Part shown: positions 26,379 to 36,574 of the stretch, one piece after another
Numbering within the stretch: position 1 is the first letter of the stretch
Layout: every line of letters starts with the position of its first letter
Assembly: GCF_002114285.1 (NCBI RefSeq)
Contig: NZ_NEDJ01000003.1
Location: 62,001 to 126,000 of the forward strand
Direction: 5' to 3'
Source of the DNA: Halorubrum ezzemoulense DSM 17463
Lineage (GTDB): Archaea > Halobacteriota > Halobacteria > Halobacteriales > Haloferacaceae
Length of the DNA: 64,000 bases
Made by a program: the position numbers and the translations under genes
Notes under the pieces: model-generated
Databases searched by the model: none
Told to the model about the DNA's origin: nothing
Seen by the model: the letters and a program-made list of their open reading frames with translations, nothing else

Positions 26379-28007
26379 TCAGGTGTGTGTGAGCCGTCGC
26401 CGGAAGTAGTAGCGCGTCGCGATGCCGATCGCGTAGAATGAGAGGACGACGACGAGCAGCACCAGCGCCGTCGCCCAGCGGAACTCGTCCGCGTTGCCGA
26501 CGTTGCTGCTGGCACCCACGCCGGCGGAAATCAGAGCGTACAGCTGGTACGGCAGCGCCGAGGTTGCCTCCAGCAGGGCCGGATTGGCGACGAACGGCGG
26601 CGCGGACGTGAACTGGAAGCTCCCGAGGACGTCGACCGTCTGCGAGCCGGGAACGAACGTCCCGCCGGCCATCGTCAGCAGGATCGGCGCCGTCTCGCCG
26701 GCGATCCGACCGACGCCGAGGATGACGCCGGTGACGACGCCGGGCAGCGCCGCCGGGAGGACGACGCTCCGGATCGTCTGCCACTTCGACACCCCAAGCG
26801 CGGCGCTCGCGTCGCGGTACTCGTCGGGGACGGAGAGCATCGCCTCCCGGGAGGTGATCACCACGAGCGGGAGGAGCATGAACCCGAGCGTGATCATCCC
26901 GGAGAGCAGCGACTTCCCGTTGCCGAACCGCGGGATGAGGAAGGCGAAGCCGAACAGCCCGAAGACGATGCTGGGGGTGCTCCACAGCCCGTTTGTCGCG
27001 ATCTCGACGACCTGGGTGAACCGACCGCGGTCCGCGTACTCGGTGAGGAAGAGCGCCGCGCCGACGCCCAGCGGGACCGCCAGCACGACGGCGCCGAGGA
27101 CGAGCCAGACCGTGCCGACGATCGCGGGCAACACGCCCTGGAAGTCGTTGAAGAGGGCGACGCCGTTCATCACGAACGGGACGGACACCGGCAGCGTGAC
27201 CGAGACGCCGAGGACCGTCGTCTGCGGCCCGGTGCCGAGGCCGATCTCGACGCCGTTCAACAGCCCGGGGACCCCCTGGACGACCACGAAGGCGACGAGG
27301 ACGAACAGGAAAGCGACGATCGAGAGCGCGTTCAGGTACACGAGGACGTACGCGCCCATGTGCCGACCGCGGGCGCCGAAGCCACCGTACGCCTTCGCCG
27401 AGGCCCAGCCGCCGTACAGCGCGCTGAACAGCGTCGCCGCGGGGATGAGGAACTCCGCGGTGAGGGCCGCCTGCTGGGCCCAGTCCAGCTCCCACACCCA
27501 CGTCGGGCCGATGACGCCGGTGAGGAACACGAGCCCCGTCAGCGCGAGGAGGCTCCCGAGCGGGAGCGTCGACCCCACGTCCTCGCGGGGGAGGACCGTG
27601 AGCGCGAACGCGCCGCCGCCGACGGCCGTCCCGGCGAGGACGCCGACCGTCGTGCCGAGACCGAGCGTCTGGCTCGCGGCGCTCCCGCCGACAACGACCC
27701 ACGGAACGGCAGCGCCGAAGCCGGCGACGAGCCCGGCGCTCGGGTCGGGGTCGGTCTCGACGTAGCCCAGACGGGAGCCGGCGCCGAAGGCGACCACCGC
27801 GACGCCGAGCGCGGTCAGGAGCCCGCCGAGCAGCGTCACGGTCCGAATCCCGAACAGCGAGCCGGTGAGGCTGACGCGCTCGAACAGCGCGGCGACGGCG
27901 AGCGCGAACAGGACCGCCGAGAGCCCGACGGCAACGCCCGCGACGGCGTCCGTCTCCGTGGTCTCCGACTCGACGAGCCTGGCGTCCGTCTGGCTCGCGT
28001 CCGCCAT
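26379..28007 (-). CDS. pstA: phosphate ABC transporter permease PstA, N-terminally extended
   Basis: Permease of the Pst phosphate transporter, 542 residues against roughly 280-300 usually. The C-terminal part carries the standard domain: [39 protein letters not shown], the EAA-loop region [20 protein letters not shown], and [17 protein letters not shown]. The first 250 residues are extra and mostly hydrophobic, with about five predicted membrane spans ([35 protein letters not shown], and others). The start overlaps the pstC stop by one base (TGATG). Confidence 0.93.
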   Translation of the reverse strand: MADASQTDARLVESETTETDAVAGVAVGLSAVLFALAVAALFERVSLTGSLFGIRTVTLLGGLLTALGVAVVAFGAGSRLGYVETDPDPSAGLVAGFGAAVPWVVVGGSAASQTLGLGTTVGVLAGTAVGGGAFALTVLPREDVGSTLPLGSLLALTGLVFLTGVIGPTWVWELDWAQQAALTAEFLIPAATLFSALYGGWASAKAYGGFGARGRHMGAYVLVYLNALSIVAFLFVLVAFVVVQGVPGLLNGVEIGLGTGPQTTVLGVSVTLPVSVPFVMNGVALFNDFQGVLPAIVGTVWLVLGAVVLAVPLGVGAALFLTEYADRGRFTQVVEIATNGLWSTPSIVFGLFGFAFLIPRFGNGKSLLSGMITLGFMLLPLVVITSREAMLSVPDEYRDASAALGVSKWQTIRSVVLPAALPGVVTGVILGVGRIAGETAPILLTMAGGTFVPGSQTVDVLGSFQFTSAPPFVANPALLEATSALPYQLYALISAGVGASSNVGNADEFRWATALVLLVVVLSFYAIGIATRYYFRRRLTHT

Positions 28008-29140
28008 CAGACCTCACCCCCGAGCCGGTTGTGCATTCTCCATTCGATGTACTGCGCGCCGATGGAGATGACGAGGACGGTGACGAACAAGATCACGCCC
28101 GCGACGAACAAGGCGTCCATCTGGAGGCCGTCGGCCTCGCCGTAGTTCCGCGCGATGAGCGACGTCAGCGTCTCCTGCCCGTAGAAGACGTTGACGAGTG
28201 GCTCCGTGAGGCGAGGCACGCCGCGGAGCATCACCGTGGCGGCCATCGTCTCGCCGATGGCGCGGCCGACACCGAGCAGGACCGCCGCGGAGACGCCGGA
28301 GAACGCGGCCGGCAGCGTGATCGAGGTCATCGTCTGCCAGTCGGTCGTTCCCATCGCCAGCGAGCCGCTCTTCATCGACTCCGGGACGCTGCTCAGCGCG
28401 TCTTCGGCCACGGAGACGACGGTCGGGAGCGCCATCAGCCCGACGACGATGCCGACGAACAGGTACGATCCCTGCCCCGTCGTCTGGAACTGGTCGGAGG
28501 CCCACGGGCCCAGCACGGTGAACCCGATGAACCCGTAGACGATCGAGGGGATGCCGGCGAGGATCTCGACGCCGGGCTTGACGACCTCGCGGACGGTCGC
28601 GGGGGCGATCTCCGAGAGGAAGAGCGCCGCGGAAACACCGAGGGGCGCGGCGACCGCGGAGGCGATCAGCGTCACCATCACCGTCCCGTGGATCATCGGC
28701 ACCATCGAGTACCGGATGGGCGGCGAGACGGCGTCCCAGTTCGGCTGGATGAACATCCGCAGGCCGGGGACCGTGATCCCGAACGCCGTCGCGCTCTCGT
28801 ATCGGATCACCGGGACGGACTCGCGGAAGATGAAGACGATGATCAGTCCGAGGATGAGGATCGTCGACACCGTCATCATCAGCGCGATCGTGTACGCGGT
28901 CTCCTCCTGGTACCGGAACCAGCCGATCCCCGCCGCCGTGAGGAAGACGACGAAGGGAGCGATGGTGAGGTCGGAGACGGCGAGGAACCCGACGAGGGTG
29001 GCCAAGAGCGACAGCGTCATCGCGGAGATGATCGCCAGCGCGGGGGGTTCGGTCTCGTCGACGAACTCCCTGACCCGTCTGCGCTGCGCGCCGAGCGCGT
29101 CGGTGAGTCGCCCGCCGAGCGCGTCTGTTACCGTTGGCAT
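28007..29140 (-). CDS. pstC: phosphate ABC transporter permease PstC
   Basis: The second permease of the Pst transporter, 377 residues. It shows about eight hydrophobic segments and the family motifs [59 protein letters not shown] (EAA loop), and [17 protein letters not shown] 35-residue charged N-terminus precedes the first span. The pstS stop lies 155 bases upstream; no separate strong promoter stands out in that gap, so pstC is probably read from the pstS promoter. Confidence 0.94.
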   Translation of the reverse strand: MPTVTDALGGRLTDALGAQRRRVREFVDETEPPALAIISAMTLSLLATLVGFLAVSDLTIAPFVVFLTAAGIGWFRYQEETAYTIALMMTVSTILILGLIIVFIFRESVPVIRYESATAFGITVPGLRMFIQPNWDAVSPPIRYSMVPMIHGTVMVTLIASAVAAPLGVSAALFLSEIAPATVREVVKPGVEILAGIPSIVYGFIGFTVLGPWASDQFQTTGQGSYLFVGIVVGLMALPTVVSVAEDALSSVPESMKSGSLAMGTTDWQTMTSITLPAAFSGVSAAVLLGVGRAIGETMAATVMLRGVPRLTEPLVNVFYGQETLTSLIARNYGEADGLQMDALFVAGVILFVTVLVISIGAQYIEWRMHNRLGGEV

Positions 29141-29295
29141 CTGTCTGTTATCGAGAGCATTCGCGTGTTGTGTGTCGTAGAAGCCATGTTCGTCCGTACC
29201 GTGAGCGCCGGCGGCCGCGGAGAGACGGGCGGTCGCGGGGGGTCAGTCGGCCGAGACGACGCTCGTCTCGGGTCGATCGACCGTCGGTCGTCGGA

Positions 29296-30510
29296 CTACG
29301 GCGAGATGAGATCCTCCGTGGCGACGGACGAGACCTTGTCTTTCATCGACTGGAGGTCGCTCGTCGGGAGCGGGATGTAGTTGTTCCCCTCGACGAAGAC
29401 GCTCTGTCCGAACTCGTTGAGGAACATATTGACGAACGCCGCCTCGCGCCGGTCGTAGCCGCCGGCTTCGGGGTTGTTCTCCTCGATGAGCGTGTACATG
29501 TGGAGGTCGCGGTTGAGCGGGTACTCGCTGTCGAAGATGGTGTTCTCCGCGTCGCGGCTGGTCTCGTACAGCGTGCCGTCGAACTCGATGGAGATCGGGA
29601 TGACCGTTTCGCTGGTGAACGCGAGCGCCATGTACGCGATGGCGCCCTCGTTCTGGGAGACGGCCTGCGCGACCTGCTGGTTCTGCCCGAAGCGCGTGTC
29701 GACGCCCGACATCGAGGCGTCGGCGGCGCCGAGCATGTTCAGGCGGAACGAGGTGTCCGTCCCGGAGCCCTCGGCGCGGCCGATAGCGTAGATCTCCTGA
29801 TCGTAGTCGACCCCGTCGATCTCGTTCCAGTTGGTGATCTCGTTCTGGTAGATGCCGCGGATCTCCTCGCCGGTCAGCTGCGCGACGCCGGCGTCGGAGA
29901 CGTCGGAGCTGACGACGACCGGCTGGCCATCGCGACCGACAACGTTGTCGACGACTGTGTTCTGGGCCTTCTCCTCGGTCCAGTCGAGCTCCGCCGTGAT
30001 CGGCCCGGAGGAGTTGCCGATGTCGACGAGGCCGTCAGTGACGGCCTCACAGCCGGTCCCGGAGTGGCTCAGGCCGACCGTCGTCGGGAACGGCGGCGAA
30101 GAGCGCTGGTCGGTCGGCTCGAAGCCGAACTTCGCTGCGAAGTAGTCGGCGATGAGCATGTCGTCCGCGCCGTCGGCGGAGAGCTGGTCCCAGCCGGGCA
30201 CCGAGCCCTCGTCGTTCGCGCCCCAGTACTCGCCGTCGCTCGGCGGGGCGTTGGAGTTCCAGTATGAGCTCCCCGTGTTCGAGATTGGGTACACCGTCGA
30301 GGAGCCCTCGGCGTTGAGCAGCGCCGTGCTCTGCCCGGAGCCGTCGTCGCCGTCGCCACCGGAGCCGCCGGAGCCACCGTCCCCGCCGTCGCCGCCGCCG
30401 CCGTCGCTGCTTCCGCTACAGCCCGCCAACCCGGCGGTTCCGAGCGCTCCGGACGTGATGAGAACTTTCCGCCGCGACACGCCGCCGTCGACCCAGTTCC
30501 GGTCTGACAT
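29296..30510 (-). CDS. pstS: phosphate ABC transporter substrate-binding lipoprotein
   Basis: Phosphate-binding protein feeding the PstCAB transporter. The N-terminus has a twin-arginine-like SRRKVLITSGALGTAGLAGC, with a lipobox at LAGC, followed by a long Gly/Ser/Asp linker that tethers the binding domain. Phosphate-contact motifs GSSTVYPI (about 70), LSHSGTGCEAVTDGLVDIGNSS (about 130), and RAEGSGTDTSFRL (about 220) are present. ATG 30510 is chosen; ATG 30522 would add four residues. It is the first gene of the operon pstS-C-A-B-phoU-AbrB/phoU. Confidence 0.94.
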   Translation of the reverse strand: MSDRNWVDGGVSRRKVLITSGALGTAGLAGCSGSSDGGGGDGGDGGSGGSGGDGDDGSGQSTALLNAEGSSTVYPISNTGSSYWNSNAPPSDGEYWGANDEGSVPGWDQLSADGADDMLIADYFAAKFGFEPTDQRSSPPFPTTVGLSHSGTGCEAVTDGLVDIGNSSGPITAELDWTEEKAQNTVVDNVVGRDGQPVVVSSDVSDAGVAQLTGEEIRGIYQNEITNWNEIDGVDYDQEIYAIGRAEGSGTDTSFRLNMLGAADASMSGVDTRFGQNQQVAQAVSQNEGAIAYMALAFTSETVIPISIEFDGTLYETSRDAENTIFDSEYPLNRDLHMYTLIEENNPEAGGYDRREAAFVNMFLNEFGQSVFVEGNNYIPLPTSDLQSMKDKVSSVATEDLISP

Positions 30511-30530
30511 CAGGCGTGGCAACGGGCAAG

Positions 30531-30575
30531 TCTATTAAACTGGTTTATATTTTTAATATAGTCACCTCTTGTCAC
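30531..30575 (-). promoter_or_regulatory. AT-rich promoter region of the pst operon
   Basis: An AT-rich block upstream of pstS. Read on the minus strand it holds TTTAATA at 30539-30533, 23-29 bases before ATG 30510, fitting a leaderless TATA position, and further AT runs at about 30543-30562. The extra AT-rich DNA upstream would be the place for a phosphate-responsive regulator to bind; no specific operator can be read. Confidence 0.55.
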
Positions 30576-30716
30576 GCGAAGAGTCCACAGTATCGGTGGT
30601 GAGTACAAGAGACGGTTCTGACAGCTATATACCACCACGTACCGCTCTGTTCGCCTCTGTCCCCGAACACACCGCTCTTAGGAAGGTATACACCGTACTA
30701 CGCCGAATCCGGCCGT

Positions 30717-31667
30717 ATGAGTGAGAGCGCGCCCGCGGAGACGCCCCTCGACGAACTCGTCGAGTCTGTGGCCGACCGGACCGGCGAGGAACCGGAGTCG
30801 ATCCGGACCTGGCTCGAACCCTTCACCGACGACGGGAGGGTGACGTCCGCGGCGATCGAGTCGAGCGTCACCGACGTGTCGCAGATACTCGCGACAGCGG
30901 AGACGCGGGTCGACCTCGCGACGCGGACCCACGACGAGGCGACCGCCGCCGCCGACGACGCGCCGGACCTCGAGGTCGTCACTGTCCGCCGGCGGGCGTT
31001 CGGGGACCGGCTGGACGACCTCCGTGCGGAGGTGGAGGCGCTCGGCGACGACCTCGGCGCGGCGCGGTCGGGGCTGGCCGAGCCGGTGGCGGTGTACCGC
31101 GCCGCGGTTGCCCTCCACGAGATAACCACCGAAGCGCAGGACATCGTCCGCGTCGCCCACGACCTCGAAACCGAACTGGAGGCGTTCGAGGCGTGGCTCC
31201 GCTCGGCCAACCGACGTCACGGCGCGCTCGTGGACGAGGTCGAGGCCGCCGAGGAGTCCGCCGCGGCCCTCACCGAGACCGTCGAGTCGCTGCGGGACGC
31301 GGACGACCCGGACCCGGGACGGCGGTTCGACGCCGCCGTCCAGACGCGCGTCCTCGACCTCGTCGTCGCCGACCTCCGAGCCGAGGCCGACGACCTCCGC
31401 GCGTGGGCCCACCGCGACGGCGCCCCCTTCCCGGACGACGTGGACGCGCGGATCGACGATCTCGAATCCGCGGTCGCGGAGCACGCCGACGCGCTCGGCG
31501 ACCGGCCGGGCCGGGACGGCGAGTTCGGCGAGCGGCTCGACGCGCTCGACGCGGAGCTCGAGGCGGTCGAGCCGCCCGTCGCGTGGGCTCGCGTGGACGA
31601 GACCGTCGCGGAGGCTCGGTCGGCGCTGTCCGAGGACGGGGCGCCCGGCGACGAGGCCGCGAACTGA
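30717..31667 (+). CDS. haloarchaeal coiled-coil protein of unknown function
   Basis: A 316-residue acidic, almost wholly helical protein with no membrane segment, signal or catalytic motif. Heptad-like stretches run through FGDRLDDLRAEVEALGDDL, ALHEITTEAQDIVRVAHDLETELEAF, and LVDEVEAAEESAAALTETVESL. Similar proteins in Halobacteria are sometimes labelled halo transducer protein, but nothing here shows signalling. It starts at ATG 30717, divergent from pstS, and ends 48 bases before the mechanosensitive channel gene. Confidence 0.65.
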   Translation: MSESAPAETPLDELVESVADRTGEEPESIRTWLEPFTDDGRVTSAAIESSVTDVSQILATAETRVDLATRTHDEATAAADDAPDLEVVTVRRRAFGDRLDDLRAEVEALGDDLGAARSGLAEPVAVYRAAVALHEITTEAQDIVRVAHDLETELEAFEAWLRSANRRHGALVDEVEAAEESAAALTETVESLRDADDPDPGRRFDAAVQTRVLDLVVADLRAEADDLRAWAHRDGAPFPDDVDARIDDLESAVAEHADALGDRPGRDGEFGERLDALDAELEAVEPPVAWARVDETVAEARSALSEDGAPGDEAAN

Positions 31668-31715
31668 GCCGGCGGCGCCCTCACCTTTTCCACTCTCCGC
31701 CGTGTGCGGTTCGGC

Positions 31716-32312
31716 ATGACGCAGATCCCGTCGCTCGTCTCCCGCTCGCTCTCGAACTTCGTCGAGGGGCTGGTCGTGGCGGTCCCGCGGCTGCTCTCGG
31801 GGCTGATCTTCCTCGCGCTGGCGTACCTGACGGTGCGGGTCGTCCTCTCGGTCGTCCACGGGTCGATCGAACGGCTGTACGTCGGCGACCGCGAACTGGT
31901 CGGCGACCTCATCGTCACGCTCGTCTCCGTGTTCCTCTGGTTCGGCGTCGCGCTCACGTTCCTGAAGGTCGTCGGCATGGGCGACATCGCGGCGAGCCTC
32001 GGCACCGCCGTCGGCTTCATCGCCCTCGGGGTCTCCTACGCGCTCTCCGAGATGATCGAGGACACGGTGGCGGGCGTCTACCTCCTGCGGGACCCGGACT
32101 TCAACGTCGGCTACCGCGTCGAGTCGAAGGGCGTGACGGGAACGGTCGCCGCCATCGAACTCCGGAAGACGCGGATCGACACCGACGGCGGCGACCGGAT
32201 CGTGATGGCGAACCGAGAGATAGAGCCGCGGTGGACCCACGACGTGCCCGAGGAGACGACGGGCGGGGCGGTCGACGAACCGACCGACAGCGAGCCGTCG
32301 ACGACCGACTAA
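31716..32312 (+). CDS. small mechanosensitive channel-like protein (MscS family)
   Basis: A 198-residue MscS-type membrane protein. Three hydrophobic segments (VVAVPRLLSGLIFLALAYL, LIVTLVSVFLWFGVALTFL, AASLGTAVGFIALGVSYAL) are followed by a short beta domain (VGYRVESKGVTGTVAAIELRKTRI, RIVMANREIEP) like the MscS middle domain. It lacks most of the usual C-terminal alpha/beta domain, so it is a short form. The pore-lining helix is glycine/alanine-rich as expected. The start is ATG 31716. The sequence just after its stop consists of tandem copies related to the gene's own end. Confidence 0.78.
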   Translation: MTQIPSLVSRSLSNFVEGLVVAVPRLLSGLIFLALAYLTVRVVLSVVHGSIERLYVGDRELVGDLIVTLVSVFLWFGVALTFLKVVGMGDIAASLGTAVGFIALGVSYALSEMIEDTVAGVYLLRDPDFNVGYRVESKGVTGTVAAIELRKTRIDTDGGDRIVMANREIEPRWTHDVPEETTGGAVDEPTDSEPSTTD

Positions 32313-32393
32313 GCGGGGGACCGGCCGACGCCCGACTGAGAGGGGGACCGGCCGACGCCCGACTGAGCGGGGGACCGACCGACGACCGATCGG
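32313..32393 (+). repeat. three tandem 27-bp units after the mechanosensitive channel gene
   Basis: Three adjacent 27-base units at 32313-32339, 32340-32366 and 32367-32393. The first two differ at one base; the third has drifted. Each of the first two ends GACTGA in the frame of the upstream gene, mirroring that gene's own last codons (GACTAA), so they look like slippage copies of the coding end with its stop codon. Confidence 0.75.
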
Positions 32394-32470
32394 TCGCAGT
32401 CGGCGACGGGCGCCGGCTTGAGCGTGGCTGTCGACTGCCGCCTCCGTGTATTCCGGTCGGTCTCCGAAAA

Positions 32471-32476
32471 TTTATC
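32471..32476 (+). promoter_or_regulatory. TATA-like box for the DUF4870-like gene
   Basis: TTTATC in an AT-rich run (32467-32480) lies 28 bases before ATG 32504, the usual leaderless spacing. Confidence 0.5.
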
Positions 32477-32503
32477 AATCTGCTCCGAAACCGCCATCCC
32501 GCT

Positions 32504-32854
32504 ATGTCAACCACAGCAACTGAGACCGGCGACGGGACCGTCGACGGGGACACGACGCTAGCGGCGCTGTCGCACGCCTCGTCGCTCTTCGCGTCGTTCC
32601 TCGGCCCGATTCTCTTCCTGATCCTCGCGGACGACAACGACGAACTCGTCGAGCGGAACGCGAAGAATTCGCTGAACTTCCAGATCGTCGTCTTCGCCGC
32701 GCTCATGATTGCCGCCGTCCTGAGCTTCGTGTTCATCGGCCTCCTGCTGTTCCCGATTATCGGCGTCGTCGACCTAGTCTTGGTCCTCGTGGCAACGGTG
32801 AAGGCCAACGACGGGCGGGTCTATTCGTACCCGTTCACGCCCGATATCGTCTGA
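32504..32854 (+). CDS. small membrane protein, DUF4870-like
   Basis: A 116-residue protein with a Thr-rich head and three hydrophobic spans: SLFASFLGPILFLILAD, IVVFAALMIAAVLSFVFI, and FPIIGVVDLVLVLVATVKAN. The motif ELVERNAKNSLNFQI between spans one and two is the DUF4870 hallmark (xxAKExLNFQ). The end GRVYSYPFTPDIV also fits. Function is unknown. ATG 32504 is chosen because the family begins just after it and a TATA element lies at the right distance. Confidence 0.82.
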   Translation: MSTTATETGDGTVDGDTTLAALSHASSLFASFLGPILFLILADDNDELVERNAKNSLNFQIVVFAALMIAAVLSFVFIGLLLFPIIGVVDLVLVLVATVKANDGRVYSYPFTPDIV

Positions 32855-32941
32855 GCGCGTCGCGCCGCGGATCGATTCGCCGACGGCTCTCCGAGCGGTG
32901 AACGGACGAAACAGGAAGCGTCGAAGAAAAACGCGGCCGGC

Positions 32942-33736
32942 TTAGAGCTCGTCCTCGAAGTCTTCGAGGGCGAACACCGTGTCGGCGCCGCGGCGGTCGA
33001 GCGTCTCGTTGGCGAGGAGCCAGTAGACGACCGACAGCGCGCGCCGACCCTTGTTGTTCGTCGGGATGACGAGGTCGACGTTCGACAGCTGGTTGTTGGA
33101 GTCGCACATCGCGATCACCGGGATACCGACGGTGATGGCCTCTTTGACGGCCTGCGCGTCGCCGATGGGGTCGGTGACCACGACCACGTCCGGCTCGATG
33201 TAGCCGGCGTAGTCGGGGTTCGTCAGCGTGCCCGGAATGAAGCGACCGGTGCGGGCGCGGGCGCCGATGGCGTCCGCGAACTTCTCGGCCGGGAACCGAC
33301 CGTACTGCCGCGAGGATGTGACGAGGATCTGCTCGGGGTTGTAGTTCGCGAGGAAGTCCGCGGCCGTGCGGATCCGCTGGTCGGTCAGGCTCACGTCGAG
33401 GACGTACAACCCGTCGTCGCGGACGCGGTGGATGAACCGCTCCATGTCCTTCGTCTTCTGCTGGGTCCCGATGTGGACACCCGCGGAGAGGTAGTCCTCG
33501 ACGGGGATCAGCAGGTCGACGTCGTCGTCGGGCATGACGTCGTCGTCGAACGGGGAGGCCTCCTCCTCGTCCGCTTCGTCGTCGCCCGCGGCGGTCTCGC
33601 TCTCGGCGTCGGCGGCCGTCTCGGCCGCGTCGGCGGTCGGTTCCTCGGTCGTGTCGGCCTCCTCCTCGACCGCCGCGTCGACCGCCTCGGTCTCCGCGTC
33701 GTCGTCGAGTTCGACCGCGTCGTTGTCTTCGCTCAT
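32942..33736 (-). CDS. rpsB: 30S ribosomal protein S2 (uS2)
   Basis: Small-subunit protein uS2. The core matches ([104 protein letters not shown]). A strongly acidic Asp/Glu/Ala N-terminal extension of about 70 residues is the haloarchaeal form. Last gene of the conserved ribosomal/RNA polymerase cluster, 16 bases after enolase. Confidence 0.97.
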   Translation of the reverse strand: MSEDNDAVELDDDAETEAVDAAVEEEADTTEEPTADAAETAADAESETAAGDDEADEEEASPFDDDVMPDDDVDLLIPVEDYLSAGVHIGTQQKTKDMERFIHRVRDDGLYVLDVSLTDQRIRTAADFLANYNPEQILVTSSRQYGRFPAEKFADAIGARARTGRFIPGTLTNPDYAGYIEPDVVVVTDPIGDAQAVKEAITVGIPVIAMCDSNNQLSNVDLVIPTNNKGRRALSVVYWLLANETLDRRGADTVFALEDFEDEL

Positions 33737-33752
33737 GCGTGGTGTGGGCCCG

Positions 33753-34955
33753 TCATACCGCGTCGTCCGCGATGCGGACCAGTTCGTTCAGCTTGGCGGT
33801 TCGCTCGCCGCCGACCGTCCCGGTCTTGATGTAACCGGCGTCGGTCGCCACGGCGAGGTGTGCGATGGTGGTGTCCTCGGTCTCGCCCGAACGGTGAGAG
33901 ATGACCGTCTCGTACCCGTTGCGGGCGGCGAGCTCGACGGCGTCGAACGCGTCCGACAGCGTCCCGATCTGGTTCGGCTTGATGAGGATGCTGTTGGCCG
34001 CGCCGGCGTCGATGCCGTCCTGGAGCCGCTCGACGTTGGTGACGAACAGGTCGTCCCCGCAGATCAGCGTCCGGTCGCCGACCCGGTCGGTCAGGTCCGC
34101 GAACGCCTCGTAGTCGTTCTCGTCGAGCGGGTCCTCGACGTACGCGAGGTCGTACTCGTCGACGAGGCCAGCGACATACTCGATCTGCTCGTCGGCCGAC
34201 TTCGTCTCGTCGCCGTAGACGTACGCCTCGACCTCGTCGTCGTACAGTTCGGCCGCGGCCATGTCGAGACCGAAGCGGATCTCGAAGCCCACGTCCTCCT
34301 CGACGCGGTCGACCGCCTCGTCGACGACCTCGAACGCGTCGGCGTCCGAGATGGGGGGCGCCCACGCGCCCTCGTCGCCCTTCGCCGCGGGCACGCCGCG
34401 CTCGTCTAACACGTCCGCGACCGCCGCGTGGACCGCGGCGTTCGCGAAGACGGCCTCCGAGACGCTCGGCGCGCCGACGGGCGCCGCGAGGAACTCCTGA
34501 ATGTGGGTCGCCTCCTTGGCGTGCTCTCCGCCGCCGACGACGTTGCCAAGCGGGATCGGGAAGTTCTCGCCGCGGAACGCCCCGCCGAGGTGCTGGTACA
34601 GCGGTGCGCCGAGCACGTCGGCGGCGGCCTTCGCGGCCGCCATCGAGATGGCGACCGCGCTGTTGGCGCCGATGGCGGAAAAGTCGTCCGTCCCGTCGGC
34701 GGCGCGGAGTGCGTTGTCGACCGCGCGCTGGTCGCCGGCGTAGACGCCCTCGAGGCGCGGGACCGCGTGTTCGCGGGCCTTCGCGATGGACTCGCTCGCC
34801 GGCAGTTCGATCGCTTCGTACTCCCCGGTCGAGGCCCCGCTAGGCGCCGCCCCACGGCCGAAGCCGCCGGACTCGGTGAGCACGTCGGCCTCGACCGTCG
34901 GGTTTCCGCGCGAGTCGAGCACGCGACGCAACGAGACGCTGGTAATTCGGGTCAT
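33753..34955 (-). CDS. eno: enolase
   Basis: Glycolytic/gluconeogenic enzyme converting 2-phosphoglycerate to phosphoenolpyruvate. The motifs [88 protein letters not shown], and [19 protein letters not shown] are all in order, giving the metal ligands and catalytic lysines. 400 residues, normal for archaea. Its ATG shares one base with the rpoK stop (TAATG). Enolase in this ribosomal cluster is a conserved archaeal arrangement. Confidence 0.97.
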   Translation of the reverse strand: MTRITSVSLRRVLDSRGNPTVEADVLTESGGFGRGAAPSGASTGEYEAIELPASESIAKAREHAVPRLEGVYAGDQRAVDNALRAADGTDDFSAIGANSAVAISMAAAKAAADVLGAPLYQHLGGAFRGENFPIPLGNVVGGGEHAKEATHIQEFLAAPVGAPSVSEAVFANAAVHAAVADVLDERGVPAAKGDEGAWAPPISDADAFEVVDEAVDRVEEDVGFEIRFGLDMAAAELYDDEVEAYVYGDETKSADEQIEYVAGLVDEYDLAYVEDPLDENDYEAFADLTDRVGDRTLICGDDLFVTNVERLQDGIDAGAANSILIKPNQIGTLSDAFDAVELAARNGYETVISHRSGETEDTTIAHLAVATDAGYIKTGTVGGERTAKLNELVRIADDAV

Positions 34956-35134
34956 TAGTTGGATTCCCTCCGCACGGTGAACGGGAGCGCGCCCGCGTCG
35001 TACTCCTCCGCGGCGACGAGTATCGGCTCCGTCTGGTCCGTGTCGATCAGCACGGGCGCCCCGTAGGACACCTGTAGCGCTCGCGCGCCGAGGATGCGTG
35101 CCTTCTCGTATCGATTGTATCGCTGTCCTGACAT
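34955..35134 (-). CDS. rpoK: DNA-directed RNA polymerase subunit K
   Basis: A 59-residue RNA polymerase subunit (Rpb6/omega homologue) that helps assemble and stabilise the enzyme. It reads [20 protein letters not shown] then [18 protein letters not shown], with the family core [14 protein letters not shown] and the end RRESN. It lies between rpoN and eno, where archaea keep it, and its TAA stop overlaps the enolase ATG. Only two bases separate the rpoN stop from its ATG. Confidence 0.95.
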   Translation of the reverse strand: MSGQRYNRYEKARILGARALQVSYGAPVLIDTDQTEPILVAAEEYDAGALPFTVRRESN

Positions 35135-35136
35135 GG

Positions 35137-35331
35137 TTACTGGTACGGCGAGACGACGTCCACGAGGTCGCGGTGGCTCACCAGCATGCGCCGGCAGCAG
35201 TGCCGGTCGACCCCGAGGTCGTCGAGCACCTCGCCGGGGTCTTCGTCGCCCTCGCGAGCCCGCTCTTTGAACTCTTCCCAGTGTTCACCCACGACGTTGC
35301 CGCACGTGAAACACCGGACGGGGATCATCAT
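35137..35331 (-). CDS. rpoN: DNA-directed RNA polymerase subunit N
   Basis: A 64-residue zinc-binding subunit (Rpb10 homologue). Zinc ligands are CFTC (Cys7, Cys10) and the CC pair in [12 protein letters not shown]. The start [11 protein letters not shown] could be at 35331 or 35328; the second methionine is equally plausible. Sits between rpsI and rpoK in the conserved order. Confidence 0.96.
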   Translation of the reverse strand: MMIPVRCFTCGNVVGEHWEEFKERAREGDEDPGEVLDDLGVDRHCCRRMLVSHRDLVDVVSPYQ

Positions 35332-35343
35332 GACTGGATCACC

Positions 35344-35742
35344 TCAGCGGTAGGACTTCTGGTAGCGAGCGCGCGCGCCGGGTCCGCCCCACTTCTTGGG
35401 TTCGGACTGGCGCACGTCGTTGACCAGCAGGGTGCGGTCGAAGTTCATGTACGCGTCGCGCAGCTCGGCGTCGCCGAGGTGCTGGACGAGGCCGCGGGCG
35501 ATGGCGGTCCGCGTCGCGTCCGCCTGCCCGCTGAAGCCGCCGCCCTCGACGTCGATGTCGATGTCGACGCCGTCGCGGAGCTCCTCGCCCGCGATGCGGA
35601 ACGGCTCCAGCATCTTGAGCCGCGCCTGCTCCGGTTCGACCAGCTCGACTGGCTGGGAGTTGATGCGAACGCGACCCTCGCCCTCGCGCACGGTGGCGCG
35701 GGCGACGGCCGTCTTCTTCTTGCCTGAGGTGTTCGTTACCAT
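35344..35742 (-). CDS. rpsI: 30S ribosomal protein S9 (uS9)
   Basis: Small-subunit protein uS9, 132 residues. Recognised by [42 protein letters not shown], and the C-terminal [17 protein letters not shown] that reaches the P-site tRNA. The start overlaps the end of rplM by seven bases, so the two are coupled. Confidence 0.97.
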   Translation of the reverse strand: MVTNTSGKKKTAVARATVREGEGRVRINSQPVELVEPEQARLKMLEPFRIAGEELRDGVDIDIDVEGGGFSGQADATRTAIARGLVQHLGDAELRDAYMNFDRTLLVNDVRQSEPKKWGGPGARARYQKSYR

Positions 35743-36185
35743 GTGACGTTGGCTCCCAGAGACTCGGAGATCTCCCCGAGCGTGGTGAATTTGATGTTCG
35801 AGAGGCGGTCGAGCGAGGTGCCGTCGAGGACGACGCTCTCGACGTCCTCGTCGCGCTCGTAGGGGTTCCCGACGTACACGCGCACGTTCGAGAACGCCTC
35901 GCGGCCGTCCTCCGACTTGTACGGCAGCATGCCGCGGATGGCGCGCTTGAAGATTCGGTCGGGGCGCTTGGGGTAGTACGGCCCGCTGTCCGAGCCGAGC
36001 TCCGCGCGCTTGTGGTACGTCTCCATCGTCGCCTCCTCGTTGCCGGTGATGACGGCGCGCTCGGCGTTGACGACGGCGACGGTCTCCCCGGCGAGGACGC
36101 GCTGGGCGACCTCCGAGGAGACGCGACCGAGGATACAGTCGCGGGCGTCGACGACGACGTCCGCGTCGATCTTCGCGAGACTCAT
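35736..36185 (-). CDS. rplM: 50S ribosomal protein L13 (uL13)
   Basis: Large-subunit protein uL13, 149 residues. The motifs [33 protein letters not shown], and [22 protein letters not shown] are typical. The start overlaps the eL18 stop by four bases (ATGA). Part of the conserved cluster. Confidence 0.97.
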   Translation of the reverse strand: MSLAKIDADVVVDARDCILGRVSSEVAQRVLAGETVAVVNAERAVITGNEEATMETYHKRAELGSDSGPYYPKRPDRIFKRAIRGMLPYKSEDGREAFSNVRVYVGNPYERDEDVESVVLDGTSLDRLSNIKFTTLGEISESLGANVTW

Positions 36186-36535
36186 CGGATCACCCGCACG
36201 TTGCTTCCTTCGGGGTTCTGTTCGACGTACTGTTCCAGCGCCACTGCTTCGCCGGCCTGGTCGATCTTCGTCCGGGCGGTTCCGGAGAAGTCGACGGCGG
36301 CGACGGTAACGTTCGTTTCGAGCACACCGCTGCCCAGCACCTTGCCGGGGACGACGACCGTCTCGTCTTCCTGCGCGTATCGTTCGATACGGCCCAGGTT
36401 GACCTCAGCGTGCGTGCGCCGTGGCTTCTCCAGTCGGTCGGCGACGTCCTGCCACACGTTGGCACCGGAGTCACGCGAGACCGACTTCAGATCGGCGATG
36501 AGGTTCTGTAGTTTCGGATTCGTCTTGCTACTCAT
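36182..36535 (-). CDS. rpl18e: 50S ribosomal protein L18e (eL18)
   Basis: Archaeal/eukaryotic large-subunit protein eL18, 117 residues. It opens [20 protein letters not shown] and contains [26 protein letters not shown] and [22 protein letters not shown]. It follows tRNA-Leu in the minus-strand order, as in other Halobacteria. Confidence 0.97.
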   Translation of the reverse strand: MSSKTNPKLQNLIADLKSVSRDSGANVWQDVADRLEKPRRTHAEVNLGRIERYAQEDETVVVPGKVLGSGVLETNVTVAAVDFSGTARTKIDQAGEAVALEQYVEQNPEGSNVRVIR

Positions 36536-36574
36536 AGCTGTCCCTCCTGAACGGAGAGTTCGTGGAAAACGGAG

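Noticed and set aside
25441-28017. 858-codon frame that appears to fuse pstB with upstream sequence
   Set aside because: The first half is an out-of-frame reading of pstA; PstB begins at ATG 26373.
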